A program made the position numbers and the translations under genes. The notes beneath the pieces were generated by a model. The model searched no databases. It was not told the DNA's origin and saw only the letters and a program-made list of their open reading frames with translations. From Beduini massiliensis (GTDB lineage: Bacteria > Bacillota_I > Bacilli_A > Erysipelotrichales > Coprobacillaceae), in NCBI RefSeq assembly GCF_000829905.1, contig NZ_CDPP01000003.1:62001-126000 (forward strand): a stretch of 64,000 nucleotides of DNA, read 5' to 3'. Positions 1 to 8,557 of the stretch are shown piece after piece; positions within the stretch are counted from its first letter, which is position 1, and every line of letters begins with the position of its first letter.

Positions 1-968
1 GAATGGCTTATCATCTGTTTAAAGACTATGATAAAACGACAGTGCTGATCGGAGATGGAACCGGATTTGCAGAAAAAGACAGCAAATATTTTATTGCGGA
101 GTCATGTGAGTATCAGGATCATTTCCTGCATTATCGTCCTAAATATGCAGTAATCAACAATATCGAATATGATCATGTGGATTATTTCAAGACGTTTGAA
201 GATTATAAGCAGGCATTTGAAAATTTTGCCAATCAAGTAAAAGATACGGTGATTATTTGGGGAGATGATCCTTATTTGCCTAAGCTTCATATTCAAACAA
301 GAACATTGTCTTTTGGGTTAAACAAAAACAATGATGTTCAAGCAATAAATTATTTACCGACAGAAGAAGGCATGAGTTTTGATGTGATGATTCACGGTGA
401 ACTGTTTGGACATTTCAATCTGCCTTATTTTGGGAAGCATATGCTTCAAAATGCTCTCGCTAACATTACTTTAGGTTATTTAGAAGGGATGGAAGCAGAA
501 TATATTAATGAACGTTTAGCCTCATTTGATGGTGTAAAGCGTCGTTATAGCGTGAAAAAAATTGGTCATAATATATATGTTGATGATTACGCTCATCATC
601 CAACAGCTATTCGTATGGTCATTGAGGCGACTCGTGTGCGTTATCCGTATAAAAAGATCGTGGCCATCTTTAAACCAGATCGTTTTTCAAGAATCCTGCG
701 TTTTGCTAAAGAATTCGCTGAAGCAATGGATCTTTCAGATTATCCATATTTATGCCATTTTCCGGAAAATGCGGCGAAAGAACCGGGAATTGACATTGAT
801 ATTCATGAGATCGGACAATATATTCCAAGGGCAAAGATTATTCGTGAAGATATATCTTCTGCTAAACAGCTTGCAGAGTATGAAGATGTTGTCTATTTAT
901 TTATGAGCAGCAAAGATATTTATAAGTTCGAAGATTTAGTGATAGAGGCGAAGAAAGCGGAAATTTAA
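1..968 (+). CDS. murC: UDP-N-acetylmuramate--L-alanine ligase, C-terminal part (5' truncated)
   Basis: MurC is the cytoplasmic ligase that adds L-alanine to UDP-MurNAc, the first amino acid of the peptidoglycan stem peptide. The reading frame is already open at the window edge, so the first visible ATG (position 3) is probably internal. About 320 residues are present. The P-loop region and the N-terminal UDP-binding domain, roughly 115 residues in family members, lie upstream. Visible family signatures are the central-domain stretch FAESCEYQDHFL, the NNIEYDHVDYF segment and the Mur-ligase motif DDYAHHPTAI. The gene leads a block (DUF948 protein, YtxH protein, ccpA, tyrS) that matches the Bacillus subtilis gene order with some genes missing. 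The assignment is secure; only the true start is unseen. Confidence 0.96.
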   Translation, partial: MAYHLFKDYDKTTVLIGDGTGFAEKDSKYFIAESCEYQDHFLHYRPKYAVINNIEYDHVDYFKTFEDYKQAFENFANQVKDTVIIWGDDPYLPKLHIQTRTLSFGLNKNNDVQAINYLPTEEGMSFDVMIHGELFGHFNLPYFGKHMLQNALANITLGYLEGMEAEYINERLASFDGVKRRYSVKKIGHNIYVDDYAHHPTAIRMVIEATRVRYPYKKIVAIFKPDRFSRILRFAKEFAEAMDLSDYPYLCHFPENAAKEPGIDIDIHEIGQYIPRAKIIREDISSAKQLAEYEDVVYLFMSSKDIYKFEDLVIEAKKAEI

Positions 969-1029
969 TACATTTATTGCATAATGAAAGCGACTGTGCA
1001 ATAATAAACTTAAGAGAAGAGGTGGATAT

Positions 1030-1293
1030 ATGAGCGCATTGCAGATAAGCCAATGTATCGTTTTATTAGCAGGTGCGTTTGCCTTGCTGGCACTCGGTTT
1101 TGTCTTTATAAAATTAGTCAGCACGATCGAGCGTCTCAACATGACGATCGACCGCTCCAATCAAACAATCGATAAAGCCAATCTGATGATTGATGACATC
1201 AATTATAAATTGGATATGATCAATCGTCCTTTTGAAGCGATTACACGATTGTTTGCCCCATTTGGCGGGAAAAGCAAGTTCAGGAAAAAATAG
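1030..1293 (+). CDS. Small membrane protein, DUF948/YtxG-like
   Basis: An 87-residue protein with one hydrophobic segment at about residues 9-29, followed by a polar, probably coiled-coil tail of repeated hydrophobic-polar steps (IERLNMTIDRSNQTIDKANL). This single-pass anchor plus short coiled coil is typical of DUF948 proteins such as B. subtilis YtxG. Position supports the call: in B. subtilis ytxG lies between murC and ytxH, as here. RBS GAGGTGG sits 5 bases before the ATG. The ytxH-like gene follows after 12 bp, so the two are probably co-transcribed. Molecular function is unknown; a general stress or envelope role is inferred only from the Bacillus relative. Confidence 0.75.
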   Translation: MSALQISQCIVLLAGAFALLALGFVFIKLVSTIERLNMTIDRSNQTIDKANLMIDDINYKLDMINRPFEAITRLFAPFGGKSKFRKK

Positions 1294-1305
1294 GAGGATA
1301 TAAAT

Positions 1306-1833
1306 ATGAAATTAGGAAAATTTATTGTTGGTTTAGGTGTTGGGGTGATTGCCGGAATGTTATGTGCACCTAAAAAAGGCAGTGAAATGGTAGAAGACAT
1401 TAAAGAAGGTTCTAAGAAAGCTTACGATAAATCAAAAGACCTGACAAAAGAGGATATCGTAGGCATGATCAGTACAACTGCAGATAAAATGAAAAAAGCT
1501 GTAGAAGATTTCGATGCTGAAAAAGTAAAAACTTCAACTAAAGAAAAATTAACAGATGTTAAAAGCAGCTTAGATGAATTAGTACAAAAAGCAAAAGATA
1601 ATGAATCATGTCAAGAAGTATTGGAAAGAATCGATGATCTTTCTCAAAAAGCAATGGAAAAGATTAACGAATACAAGGAAAAAATTATCGAATACGGTCA
1701 AGATGTATATGATGATATGAGTGATGAAATCGACGAAGAATTAGATGATGTTAAAGAAGAAATCGATGACTTATTAGAAGAAATTGGTGAAGAAAAGTCT
1801 GATACAGACAATTCTGACAAAGATAATGGATAA
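1306..1833 (+). CDS. YtxH-domain protein
   Basis: A 175-residue protein. It begins with a short glycine-rich hydrophobic segment (GKFIVGLGVGVIAGMLCAP) immediately followed by KKGSEM, the arrangement that defines the YtxH family. The rest is a long, strongly charged helix ending in an acidic stretch of Asp and Glu. It probably sits at the membrane through the N-terminal segment. RBS TAGGAGGA precedes the ATG. The stop codon overlaps the ccpA start by 8 bp (1826-1833), so translational coupling is likely. In B. subtilis ytxH belongs to the same locus. No catalytic motif is visible and no biochemical role can be given. Confidence 0.85.
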   Translation: MKLGKFIVGLGVGVIAGMLCAPKKGSEMVEDIKEGSKKAYDKSKDLTKEDIVGMISTTADKMKKAVEDFDAEKVKTSTKEKLTDVKSSLDELVQKAKDNESCQEVLERIDDLSQKAMEKINEYKEKIIEYGQDVYDDMSDEIDEELDDVKEEIDDLLEEIGEEKSDTDNSDKDNG

Positions 1834-2824
1834 AAAGGTAACCATTTATGATGTAGCTAGAGAAGCGAATGTTTCCCTAGCTACAGTTTCCAGAGTTATC
1901 AATGGGTCAAGTGTTGTTAAACAGGCAACCAAAGCCCGCGTTTTAGAGGTCATCGAACGATTAGATTTTAAACCTAACGAAATTGCCAGAGGATTGGCAA
2001 AAAGCAAGACAACGACGATCGCTGTTGTTTTTCCGCAGTCATTATTTGCTCATGTAAAAGATATGATCGGTGGGATTGGAGATACAAGCCGTACTTTAAA
2101 ATATACGGTGACATTCCATACAACAGATGATATCGGTGAAGATAACATGGTCAATGAATTAGTGGAAAAATTAGTTAAATCAAGAGCTGATGGTGTTATT
2201 CTTTTTAACAATGAATTCTTAGAAGAAGAAATTAATCAAATTTCTAAATATAAAATTCCGATTGTAGTCGTAGGAGATTACATGGCAGGAGATAATTTAG
2301 GAAGCATTCATACGAATGTGAAGCAGGCAATCTACGATATTACCTGTGAGCGCTTGGAGAAGGGGATTGATGATATCTTATTTGTAACGACACATCAAAA
2401 CTTGTTAAGCGATGAAGAAATGATAAGCGGAATCCAAGAAGCCTATGCGAAATACAATAAAACTTTTGATCAGATTTTAGAAAGTTCTTCTGAATATGAA
2501 GAAAGTTACAAACAATTTCAGGAGTATTTTAAAACTCATAAACACCAGCTGGTCATTGCAACCAATGATAAAGAAGGGGTGGCAGTCATCAATGGGGCGA
2601 CCGATAACCAGATTTCAATTCCTGATGAAATGGAAGTCATTGGGATGTTTAATACCACTTATGCCTTGATGTCAAAGCCAACGCTGACAAGTATTAATAT
2701 CCCTATTTATAATATGGGAGCTTTAGCTGTTCGTCTTCTGACAAAAATGTTGAACAATGAGGAAATCGAATCGAATGATGTCGAAGTGAAATATATTTTA
2801 ATTCAGCGTCAGTCAACTAAATAA
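1826..2824 (+). CDS. ccpA: Catabolite control protein A (LacI family)
   Basis: A 332-residue LacI/GalR regulator, the length of Bacillus CcpA, which binds cre operators together with HPr-Ser-P to control carbon use. The N-terminal helix-turn-helix and hinge are clear (VTIYDVAREANVSLATVSRV, then FKPNEIARGLAKSKTTTIAVV). The C-terminus, MGALAVRLLTKML to RQSTK, closely parallels CcpA, including the same final five residues. The first effector subdomain (about residues 60-160) is divergent. An ATG at 1826 is chosen over upstream in-frame codons because the HTH starts there. The neighbours murC, ytxG-like, ytxH-like and tyrS flank ccpA in B. subtilis too, with other genes in between. A U-tailed hairpin follows the stop. 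Confidence 0.85.
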   Translation: MDKKVTIYDVAREANVSLATVSRVINGSSVVKQATKARVLEVIERLDFKPNEIARGLAKSKTTTIAVVFPQSLFAHVKDMIGGIGDTSRTLKYTVTFHTTDDIGEDNMVNELVEKLVKSRADGVILFNNEFLEEEINQISKYKIPIVVVGDYMAGDNLGSIHTNVKQAIYDITCERLEKGIDDILFVTTHQNLLSDEEMISGIQEAYAKYNKTFDQILESSSEYEESYKQFQEYFKTHKHQLVIATNDKEGVAVINGATDNQISIPDEMEVIGMFNTTYALMSKPTLTSINIPIYNMGALAVRLLTKMLNNEEIESNDVEVKYILIQRQSTK

Positions 2825-2828
2825 AAAA

Positions 2829-2857
2829 GAAAGCAGCGTGGTCTGCTTTTTCTTTTT
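2829..2857 (+). terminator. Rho-independent terminator after ccpA
   Basis: A 7-bp stem, AAAGCAG/CTGCTTT, with a 6-base loop and a following run of T. It lies five bases after the ccpA stop and separates this operon from tyrS. Confidence 0.85.
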
Positions 2858-2866
2858 GAATTCTGT

Positions 2867-2895
2867 TTGACAAAGTGAAATAAACCATATATAAT
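2867..2895 (+). promoter_or_regulatory. Sigma-A-type promoter of the tyrS T-box transcript
   Basis: TTGACA at 2867-2872 and TATAAT at 2890-2895, separated by exactly 17 bp. Both hexamers match the consensus. It lies just upstream of the T-box leader. Confidence 0.9.
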
Positions 2896-2902
2896 CCAAT
2901 TA

Positions 2903-3105
2903 TACGCTGAAAGAGAGAGGTTCAAAGGAAATGGGCAGAGAACTCGTGGTTGGTGAAAACGAGTCTGGAATTTGATCTATACACTCTGGAGTTTCTAAGT
3001 GAAAAGCTTAGACGGGTCATGTCGTTATGCATGAATGAGTGCATGTGAAAGCATGAATAAAGGTGGTACCGCGAGACTTCGTCCTTTGGATGAGGTTTCT
3101 TTTTA
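2903..3105 (+). promoter_or_regulatory. T-box leader with tyrosine specifier, upstream of tyrS
   Basis: This leader RNA senses uncharged tRNA-Tyr and switches between terminator and antiterminator. The conserved T-box core GGTGGTACCGCG lies at 3062-3073. It is followed by a terminator stem (about 3074-3100) and a T run. The Stem I specifier is read as UAC at 2980-2982, followed by AC and then UCUGGAG, the same arrangement seen around the alanine specifier of the alaS T-box in this window. The AGAGAGAG stretch near the start is the usual GA-rich motif. The gene downstream encodes TyrRS, matching the specifier. Confidence 0.93.
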
Positions 3106-3121
3106 TTTTGAGGAGGGTAAT

Positions 3122-4348
3122 ATGAAAATTTATGATGAATTAGTGTGGCGTGGATTGATCAAAGATATCAGTTCACCAGAGTTAGAAGAAAAATTAAACA
3201 ATGGAGGATTAACCTTTTATATTGGCACCGATCCAACCGGAGACAGTCTGCATATCGGACATTTTTCTTCTTTTTTAATCAGCAAACGTTTAAAAGATGC
3301 CGGGCATAATCCGATCTTATTGGTAGGCGGAGCGACTGGATTGATTGGAGATCCAAAACCGGATACAGAAAGACCCATGATCACAAAAGAACAAGTGACG
3401 CACAATTTTAATTGCTTGAAAAAACAGGCACAGGATATTTTTGGCTTTGAAGTAGTGAATAACTATGATTGGTCAAAGGATATTAACTTTATTGATTTTC
3501 TAAGGGATTACGGAAAATATTTTAATATCAACTACATGTTGTCAAAAGAAATTATTAAAAGCCGTTTAGATATGGGAATTACATATACAGAATTTTCTTA
3601 CATGATCATGCAGGCTTTAGATTTCTTATGGCTATATGAAAACAAAGGTTGTACAATGCAGGTTGCCGGACAGGATCAATGGGGAAATATTACTGCCGGA
3701 ATTGAATTGATTCGTAAAAAGACAGGTAAAGAAGCTTTTGGATTTACAATGCCATTACTGACAAAGAGTGATGGAACGAAATTTGGTAAAACAAACGGGA
3801 AAGCAATCTGGCTTGACAGAGAAAAAACATCGCCTTATGAAATGTATCAATTCTTTATCAATTCCGAAGATGATAAAGTCATTGATTACTTAAAATTCCT
3901 AACTTTCTTAACCCCGGAAGAAATCATGGATTTAGAAGAGAAAAACAAAACCCAACCGCATTTACGTGAAGCACATAAAGCTTTGGCAAGAGAAGTCATC
4001 ACTTTCCTTCATGGAGCAGAAGCTTATGATGAAGCTGTGCATATCAGTGAATTACTGTTCTCTGGAGCCATCAGTGAATTAAGCTTAGCACAGGTAAAAG
4101 CCTGCTTGAGTGGTGTACCGACATCTCAAACAAGTGATGATTTAAACATCTTAGATGCTTTGATTCTTTCCGGTGCAGCAAAAAGCAAGCGTGAAGCACG
4201 TGAATTTACAAAAGGCGGATCTGTATTAATCAACGGGAATAAAGTTACTGATGAAACCTTTACCGTAAAAAAAGCAGAAGCATTCGGTGAAGAAATGACA
4301 GTCATTCGTCGTGGAAAGAAAAACTATTATTTAATTCAACACGTGTAA
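3122..4348 (+). CDS. tyrS: Tyrosyl-tRNA synthetase
   Basis: Charges tRNA-Tyr with tyrosine in the cytoplasm. The 408-residue protein has the class I signature HIGH at residues 44-47 and the KFGKT form of the KMSKS loop at 220-224. The sequence VAGQDQWGNI lies between them. The C-terminal 65 residues form an S4 RNA-binding domain (AKSKREAREFTKGGSVLING). The start at 3122 is preferred over an in-frame upstream ATG because the latter lies inside the T-box RNA, while GAGGAGGG sits just before 3122. Expression is controlled by the tyrosine T-box. A hairpin terminator overlaps the stop codon. Confidence 0.97.
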   Translation: MKIYDELVWRGLIKDISSPELEEKLNNGGLTFYIGTDPTGDSLHIGHFSSFLISKRLKDAGHNPILLVGGATGLIGDPKPDTERPMITKEQVTHNFNCLKKQAQDIFGFEVVNNYDWSKDINFIDFLRDYGKYFNINYMLSKEIIKSRLDMGITYTEFSYMIMQALDFLWLYENKGCTMQVAGQDQWGNITAGIELIRKKTGKEAFGFTMPLLTKSDGTKFGKTNGKAIWLDREKTSPYEMYQFFINSEDDKVIDYLKFLTFLTPEEIMDLEEKNKTQPHLREAHKALAREVITFLHGAEAYDEAVHISELLFSGAISELSLAQVKACLSGVPTSQTSDDLNILDALILSGAAKSKREAREFTKGGSVLINGNKVTDETFTVKKAEAFGEEMTVIRRGKKNYYLIQHV

Positions 4349-4373
4349 GATATCCAAGAGGATATCTTTTTTT
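4347..4373 (+). terminator. Terminator after tyrS
   Basis: An 8-bp perfect stem, AAGATATC/GATATCTT, with a 6-base loop and seven or more T residues. It begins within the tyrS stop codon. Confidence 0.88.
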
Positions 4374-4696
4374 GTAAAAAGGCGGGAGCAAGAAATCTTA
4401 ATGTTAAAGTGGAGATAGAAGGGATATAAAAAAACCTCAATCAATAAAAGGAGAAAAAAGATGAAATAAGTAAAATGTATTGAAGTGAAACTTGAATGAA
4501 GATAAGATGTTTTTGGTTGAGGAATAAAATATAAATTTGAGGGAATCGAAAAGTTCATTTATAAAATGCTGATAGATGGTTGAGATGATAAAGAGTATGT
4601 TCCACTGGAAACAAGGAGAGCCGGAGATATTGAAAAATAATCTTTAATCTTTCAAAAAGAGACCACAATATATAAAACAATTAGGGAGAAATGATA
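4374..4696. other. Intergenic stretch without a recognisable gene
   Basis: This stretch of about 320 bp is A- and G-rich. It has no convincing ORF with a ribosome site on either strand, apart from a good Shine-Dalgarno followed by a two-codon ATG-AAA-TAA at about 4461. An imperfect inverted repeat is present, with CCTCAATCAA at 4435-4444 and TTGGTTGAGG at 4513-4522. No promoter is convincing. It may be the remains of a decayed gene. Confidence 0.4.
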
Positions 4697-5050
4697 ATGA
4701 AAAATGAAAAAGTATATCAAATGAAATTTTCCAAAATTTATCCGTTACTTGTAAGTAAAGCGGTAAAAAAGGGACGAACTCAATCCGAAGTAGACGAAGT
4801 GATCATTTGGCTTACCGGATATAGTGAAAGGAAGTTAGAAGAATTAGTGGAGTGTGACATCACTTATGCCGAGTTTTTTAACCAAGCTCCGCAACTTAAT
4901 GCGAACAGACATTTGATTAAGGGATCCATCTGTGGAGTTAAAGTAGAAGAGATTGAAGAATCTTTAATGCGAGAGATTCGTTATCTGGATAAATTGATTG
5001 ATGAATTATCTAAAGGGAAAAAGATGGCAAGTATCCTCAGACAATCATAA
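4697..5050 (+). CDS. DUF2200 family protein
   Basis: A 117-residue soluble protein that matches the DUF2200 pattern along its whole length. Visible landmarks are [13 protein letters not shown], the [19 protein letters not shown] segment, FFNQAPQLN, and the C-terminal [17 protein letters not shown]. The start at 4697 is preferred over the ATG at 4691 because the ribosome site AGGGAG (4683-4688) is then 8 bases away rather than 2. It appears to be a single-gene unit between a terminated tyrS and a convergent symporter gene. The family is widespread and has no established biochemical function. There are no membrane segments. Confidence 0.85.
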   Translation: MKNEKVYQMKFSKIYPLLVSKAVKKGRTQSEVDEVIIWLTGYSERKLEELVECDITYAEFFNQAPQLNANRHLIKGSICGVKVEEIEESLMREIRYLDKLIDELSKGKKMASILRQS

Positions 5051-5057
5051 TCTTGAT

Positions 5058-5080
5058 AAAAAAAAGATCCCGCAGGATCT
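5058..5080 (-). terminator. Terminator of the symporter gene
   Basis: On the minus strand AGATCC, a 4-base loop, GGATCT and then a run of T. It overlaps the symporter stop codon and may also help end the convergent DUF2200 transcript. Confidence 0.75.
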
Positions 5081-6419
5081 AATGATGATAAATGTCTTGA
5101 TCAAATTGGTTTTCAGATTTTGCCACGATGATCGAAGTGGTGGAATCTCCAACCACATTTAAAGAAGTCACCAGCATTTCAATTGGGCGGTTAATTGCTA
5201 GAATCAAAGAGTAAGCCAGTAAGGCCGCATCGTTGGTGTATCCCATACCGGTAAGGATTGTAAATAAAATGACAGCGCCTGCACCCGGAGCAGCGGGTGT
5301 TCCAATCGATGAAACCAGAGCTAATATGGCGATGATTCCAATGCTGGTAAAGGAAACATCATAACCTGAACTGGCGGCAATAAAGATAGCGGCGATAACT
5401 TGCATAATCGCTGTTCCATCCATATTAATCGTCATTCCTAACGGTAGTGTAAATGAGGCAATTTCATCATGAACGCCTAATTCTTCTACCGTTGTTTTTT
5501 TGTTTAATGGGAAAGCCGCAGCACTTGATGAAGTAGAGAAACCAAAGAGTGCTACTTTGGCAATTTTTTTAATAAAAGGAATGGGATTTAATTTAGCTAA
5601 TAAACGAATATATATAGGATAACCAATCAGAAGATAAACAAATAAGGCAACAACAGCAGTCACCACATAAGCGAAAGCCGGTTTTAAATAATCAATGCCG
5701 TAGATTGCAAAAGTACGAGTCAATAAAACAAAGATGGCGATAGGCGCAAATTTGTTGATGACAAAACTTAAACAAACTGTAATGATTTTATTGATTTCTT
5801 CGAGCAAACGATGAAATACTTGAATTTGACTATGTAAATGATTGATCGCTAAACCGATACAGACGGCAATAAAGACAATCGACAATACTTTACCGTTATT
5901 AGAGAAAGCAGAGATAATATTATTTGGAACAACGGATAAGAGAATATTCAGTGGATTTGCTCCCACACTTCCTGTTGACGGCGCTAAATTGCTGACGTTG
6001 ATCGGATTAAACGCTCCGCTGCGATAAACACTCATCCCCACCACTCCGGCAAAGATTAAGGCACACACCGTAGTCAGCAGAAAAACTAAAATGGTTTTGG
6101 TTGAGATACGTCCTAATTTTTTTGTATCTTTCATCGTACAGATTGCCAGTGTAATTGAAGTAAATACCATGGGGATAATGATTAATTGCAGAGCATTGAC
6201 AAACAGTTGCCCAATGATATAAAAGATGCCAATTGCATTACCGGCATTTTCAGCACTGATATCTTGAAATAAAATCCGATTGATGGTATTCCATGTTTCA
6301 CTATGCCCAGCAGCTAACAGATTTTCACGCAAGACCATGAAGATTCCACCGGCAATTAAACCGAATAATAATGAGAACAGCATTTTAACAGCTAAAGATA
6401 ATTTCTTCTTTTCTTTCAT
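5079..6419 (-). CDS. Dicarboxylate/amino acid:cation symporter (DAACS family)
   Basis: A 446-residue inner-membrane transporter that couples uptake of an acidic amino acid, dicarboxylate or related substrate to sodium or protons. DAACS signatures are present: the serine-rich hairpin tip FSTSSSAAAFPLN, the cation/substrate motif LPLGMTINMDGTAI, the second re-entrant hairpin IGTPAAPGAGAV, and a final helix with NRPIEMLVTSLNVVGD. The NMDGT and SSS elements place it in the glutamate/aspartate/cystine transporter superfamily, but the exact substrate cannot be read from sequence. RBS GGAGG precedes the ATG. The gene is transcribed alone and ends at its own hairpin. Confidence 0.92.
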   Translation of the reverse strand: MKEKKKLSLAVKMLFSLLFGLIAGGIFMVLRENLLAAGHSETWNTINRILFQDISAENAGNAIGIFYIIGQLFVNALQLIIIPMVFTSITLAICTMKDTKKLGRISTKTILVFLLTTVCALIFAGVVGMSVYRSGAFNPINVSNLAPSTGSVGANPLNILLSVVPNNIISAFSNNGKVLSIVFIAVCIGLAINHLHSQIQVFHRLLEEINKIITVCLSFVINKFAPIAIFVLLTRTFAIYGIDYLKPAFAYVVTAVVALFVYLLIGYPIYIRLLAKLNPIPFIKKIAKVALFGFSTSSSAAAFPLNKKTTVEELGVHDEIASFTLPLGMTINMDGTAIMQVIAAIFIAASSGYDVSFTSIGIIAILALVSSIGTPAAPGAGAVILFTILTGMGYTNDAALLAYSLILAINRPIEMLVTSLNVVGDSTTSIIVAKSENQFDQDIYHH

Positions 6420-6521
6420 TTATAACCTCCTGATTTGGACACAAACCTTTAATATTATATATAGCTTTGTCTTATTAGGCAAATATTTTTTTAAAAAACT
6501 TGTAAATCGTATTATTTTGGC

Positions 6522-6550
6522 AAAAAAAGACTCGATTATGAAATCGAATC
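6522..6550 (-). terminator. Terminator of the M42 peptidase gene
   Basis: On the minus strand GATTCGAT pairs with ATCGAGTC (one G-U pair) and a run of seven T follows. It begins just after the stop of the M42 gene. Confidence 0.78.
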
Positions 6551-7582
6551 TTAATGGGTTAAATACAAAGCTAATAATTTCATTGAGTTTTCTACACCTT
6601 GATAATGAGAACGCTCATATCCATGGCTGGCAAAAACGCCGGAACCGATTAAGGCAGCACGGATATTGTTTCCGCCACGTAGGGCAGCAGAAGCATCTGA
6701 AGAATATGATGGGTAAATATCCACTGCATACTGCAAGTCATTAGCTTTGGCGAGTTCAATTAATTTTGTCGTCATAGCATAATCATATGGACCGGAAGAA
6801 TCTTTTGCACAAATGGATACATCATATTCACTGCAAGCTAAATCTTTGCCAATACATCCCATATCCACCGCTAATACTTCGGAAATATCATTAGGAATAT
6901 AGGCCATTCCATGTCCGACTTCTTCAAATGTCGAAATTAACACTTTAACATTGTATTGAGGTAAAATCTGTTCATCATGTAAATATTTTAAAACGCCAAA
7001 GATGATCGCTACACTTAGTTTATCATCCAAGAAACGTGATTTAATAAATCCGTTTTCCGTAATCACCGTTTTGGGATCGATACAGATATAATCTCCGTTT
7101 GCAATTTCCAGTTTTTCTGTGTCTTCTTTTGTTTTAACGATTTCATCTAAGATGACTTCCATATTTTCTTCTGTTCTTTCCAACGTTGCCGCATCATTGT
7201 AAACATGAATAGCCGGACTGGTGGAAAAGAATGTTCCCGAATAAGTTTTATTGGTACGTGTATAAACAGTACACTGCTCACTATCTAAAGTAGGTAAGAT
7301 CGGTCCTCCTACACGACTAAAAGCCAAGCGACCGTTTGATTTAATACTTCTTACCATTGCCCCTAATGTATCGACATGGGCAGAAACACCGATAGTACGA
7401 CTGTTATCCGTTCCGGGAACCATAATAATCCCATTTCCTTTTTCTGTCATTTCAAAAGCAAAGCCTAATTCTTGCGCATAGGTTTCAATCTTTTGCATGA
7501 CGCTATGGGTAAATCCACTTGGACTGTCTGTTTTTAAAATATCCGTTAGGACATCTAATACATATTGTTTATCAAAATTCAT
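6551..7582 (-). CDS. M42 family metallo-aminopeptidase
   Basis: A 343-residue cytoplasmic di-metal aminopeptidase of the glutamyl-aminopeptidase/TET type (M42), which trims peptides from the N-terminus. The metal ligands of the family are visible in order: His in SAHVDTLGAMV, the bridging Asp in SRFLDDKLSVAI, the catalytic Glu pair in STFEEVGHG, Asp in AVDMG, and the last His in FASHGYERSH. The Asp-Asp of FLDDK and the PSGF start (residues 21-24) are typical. The ATG at 7582 has a ribosome site just upstream. It is divergently transcribed from truB. Substrate preference is not readable. Confidence 0.93.
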   Translation of the reverse strand: MNFDKQYVLDVLTDILKTDSPSGFTHSVMQKIETYAQELGFAFEMTEKGNGIIMVPGTDNSRTIGVSAHVDTLGAMVRSIKSNGRLAFSRVGGPILPTLDSEQCTVYTRTNKTYSGTFFSTSPAIHVYNDAATLERTEENMEVILDEIVKTKEDTEKLEIANGDYICIDPKTVITENGFIKSRFLDDKLSVAIIFGVLKYLHDEQILPQYNVKVLISTFEEVGHGMAYIPNDISEVLAVDMGCIGKDLACSEYDVSICAKDSSGPYDYAMTTKLIELAKANDLQYAVDIYPSYSSDASAALRGGNNIRAALIGSGVFASHGYERSHYQGVENSMKLLALYLTH

Positions 7583-7711
7583 TCTATTTCTCCTTTTTTA
7601 AACTCTATTATTATTTTACATCTTTTAAGTGAATATACAATATTATTTTCCTTTTAAATAAAGACGGAATTTGTTAAAATAGGTAAAGTAATGAAGAAGG
7701 GTGAAAAAGAC

Positions 7712-8557
7712 ATGGATGGGATCATATTAATCGATAAACCGTTAGGGTATACAAGTCACGATATTGTAGGAAAAGTAAGAAGAGTTTTGCATACAAAAAA
7801 AGTAGGACACTGTGGAACATTAGATCCGGAAGCCAGTGGGGTTTTAGTGGTATGCGTCAATAAAGCAACCAAAGCCCTTCAGTTTTTAACGAGTGAAGAT
7901 AAACACTACGTAGCGACCATTAAGCTAGGTATTTCCACAGATACTTATGATATGACAGGTGTAATTCAAAACCAAGTCCCTTATCGTTATGATCTAACAC
8001 TAGATAAGGTGGAACATGTCTTAGCTAAGTTTAAAGGAAAGCAAAAGCAGATGCCGCCAATGTATTCTGCTATCAAGGTAAACGGAAAGAAATTATATGA
8101 ATATGCCCGGGCAGGGGAAACGGTGGAGATTCAACCACGTGATATTGAGATTTATTCAATCGAATGTGCTGCCTTTAAAGAAGATGAAATTCACATGAAG
8201 GTGCATTGCTCAAAGGGAACCTATATCCGTTCATTATGTGTGGATATTGCTGAGGCATTAGGGTATCCGGGATGCATGAGTGCCTTAAAAAGAACGCAGT
8301 CCGGTCCTTTTAAATTGGAAGATTGTGTGAGTCTGGAAGCACTAGAAAACAATCAATATGAAATGATTGCATTGGATGATGCATTGGCACATCTGCCATC
8401 ATTAACGATTGAAGATGAAAAGATCGTTTATCATGGGAAAACAATTGATTCTGCATTAGAAGGGCAGATCGCTATAAAAAATAAAGATGGACATATTTTA
8501 GCTATTTATGAACAGACAGGCAATCACACACTAAAAAATGTAAGGGGGTTATGGTAA
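7712..8557 (+). CDS. truB: tRNA pseudouridine-55 synthase
   Basis: TruB converts U55 of the T-loop in tRNAs to pseudouridine. The 281-residue protein starts with the family's usual MDGIILIDKPLGYTSHD. It carries the catalytic Asp in GHCGTLDPEASGVL. The KQMPPMYSAIKVNGKKLYEYAR segment and a small C-terminal PUA-like part complete it. The ATG at 7712 is chosen because family members begin there; an in-frame ATG at 7691 would add seven charged residues. The stop overlaps the ribF start by one base (TAATG), giving the common truB-ribF operon of Firmicutes. Confidence 0.97.
   Translation: MDGIILIDKPLGYTSHDIVGKVRRVLHTKKVGHCGTLDPEASGVLVVCVNKATKALQFLTSEDKHYVATIKLGISTDTYDMTGVIQNQVPYRYDLTLDKVEHVLAKFKGKQKQMPPMYSAIKVNGKKLYEYARAGETVEIQPRDIEIYSIECAAFKEDEIHMKVHCSKGTYIRSLCVDIAEALGYPGCMSALKRTQSGPFKLEDCVSLEALENNQYEMIALDDALAHLPSLTIEDEKIVYHGKTIDSALEGQIAIKNKDGHILAIYEQTGNHTLKNVRGLW

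Noticed and set aside
562-906. Long ORF in another frame inside murC
   Set aside because: It lies wholly within a clear family member and has no ribosome site or protein-like composition.
4374-4696. A small RNA or short gene between tyrS and the DUF2200 gene
   Set aside because: No promoter-terminator pair and no conserved-looking frame is visible; the good ribosome site at about 4452 leads only to a two-codon frame.
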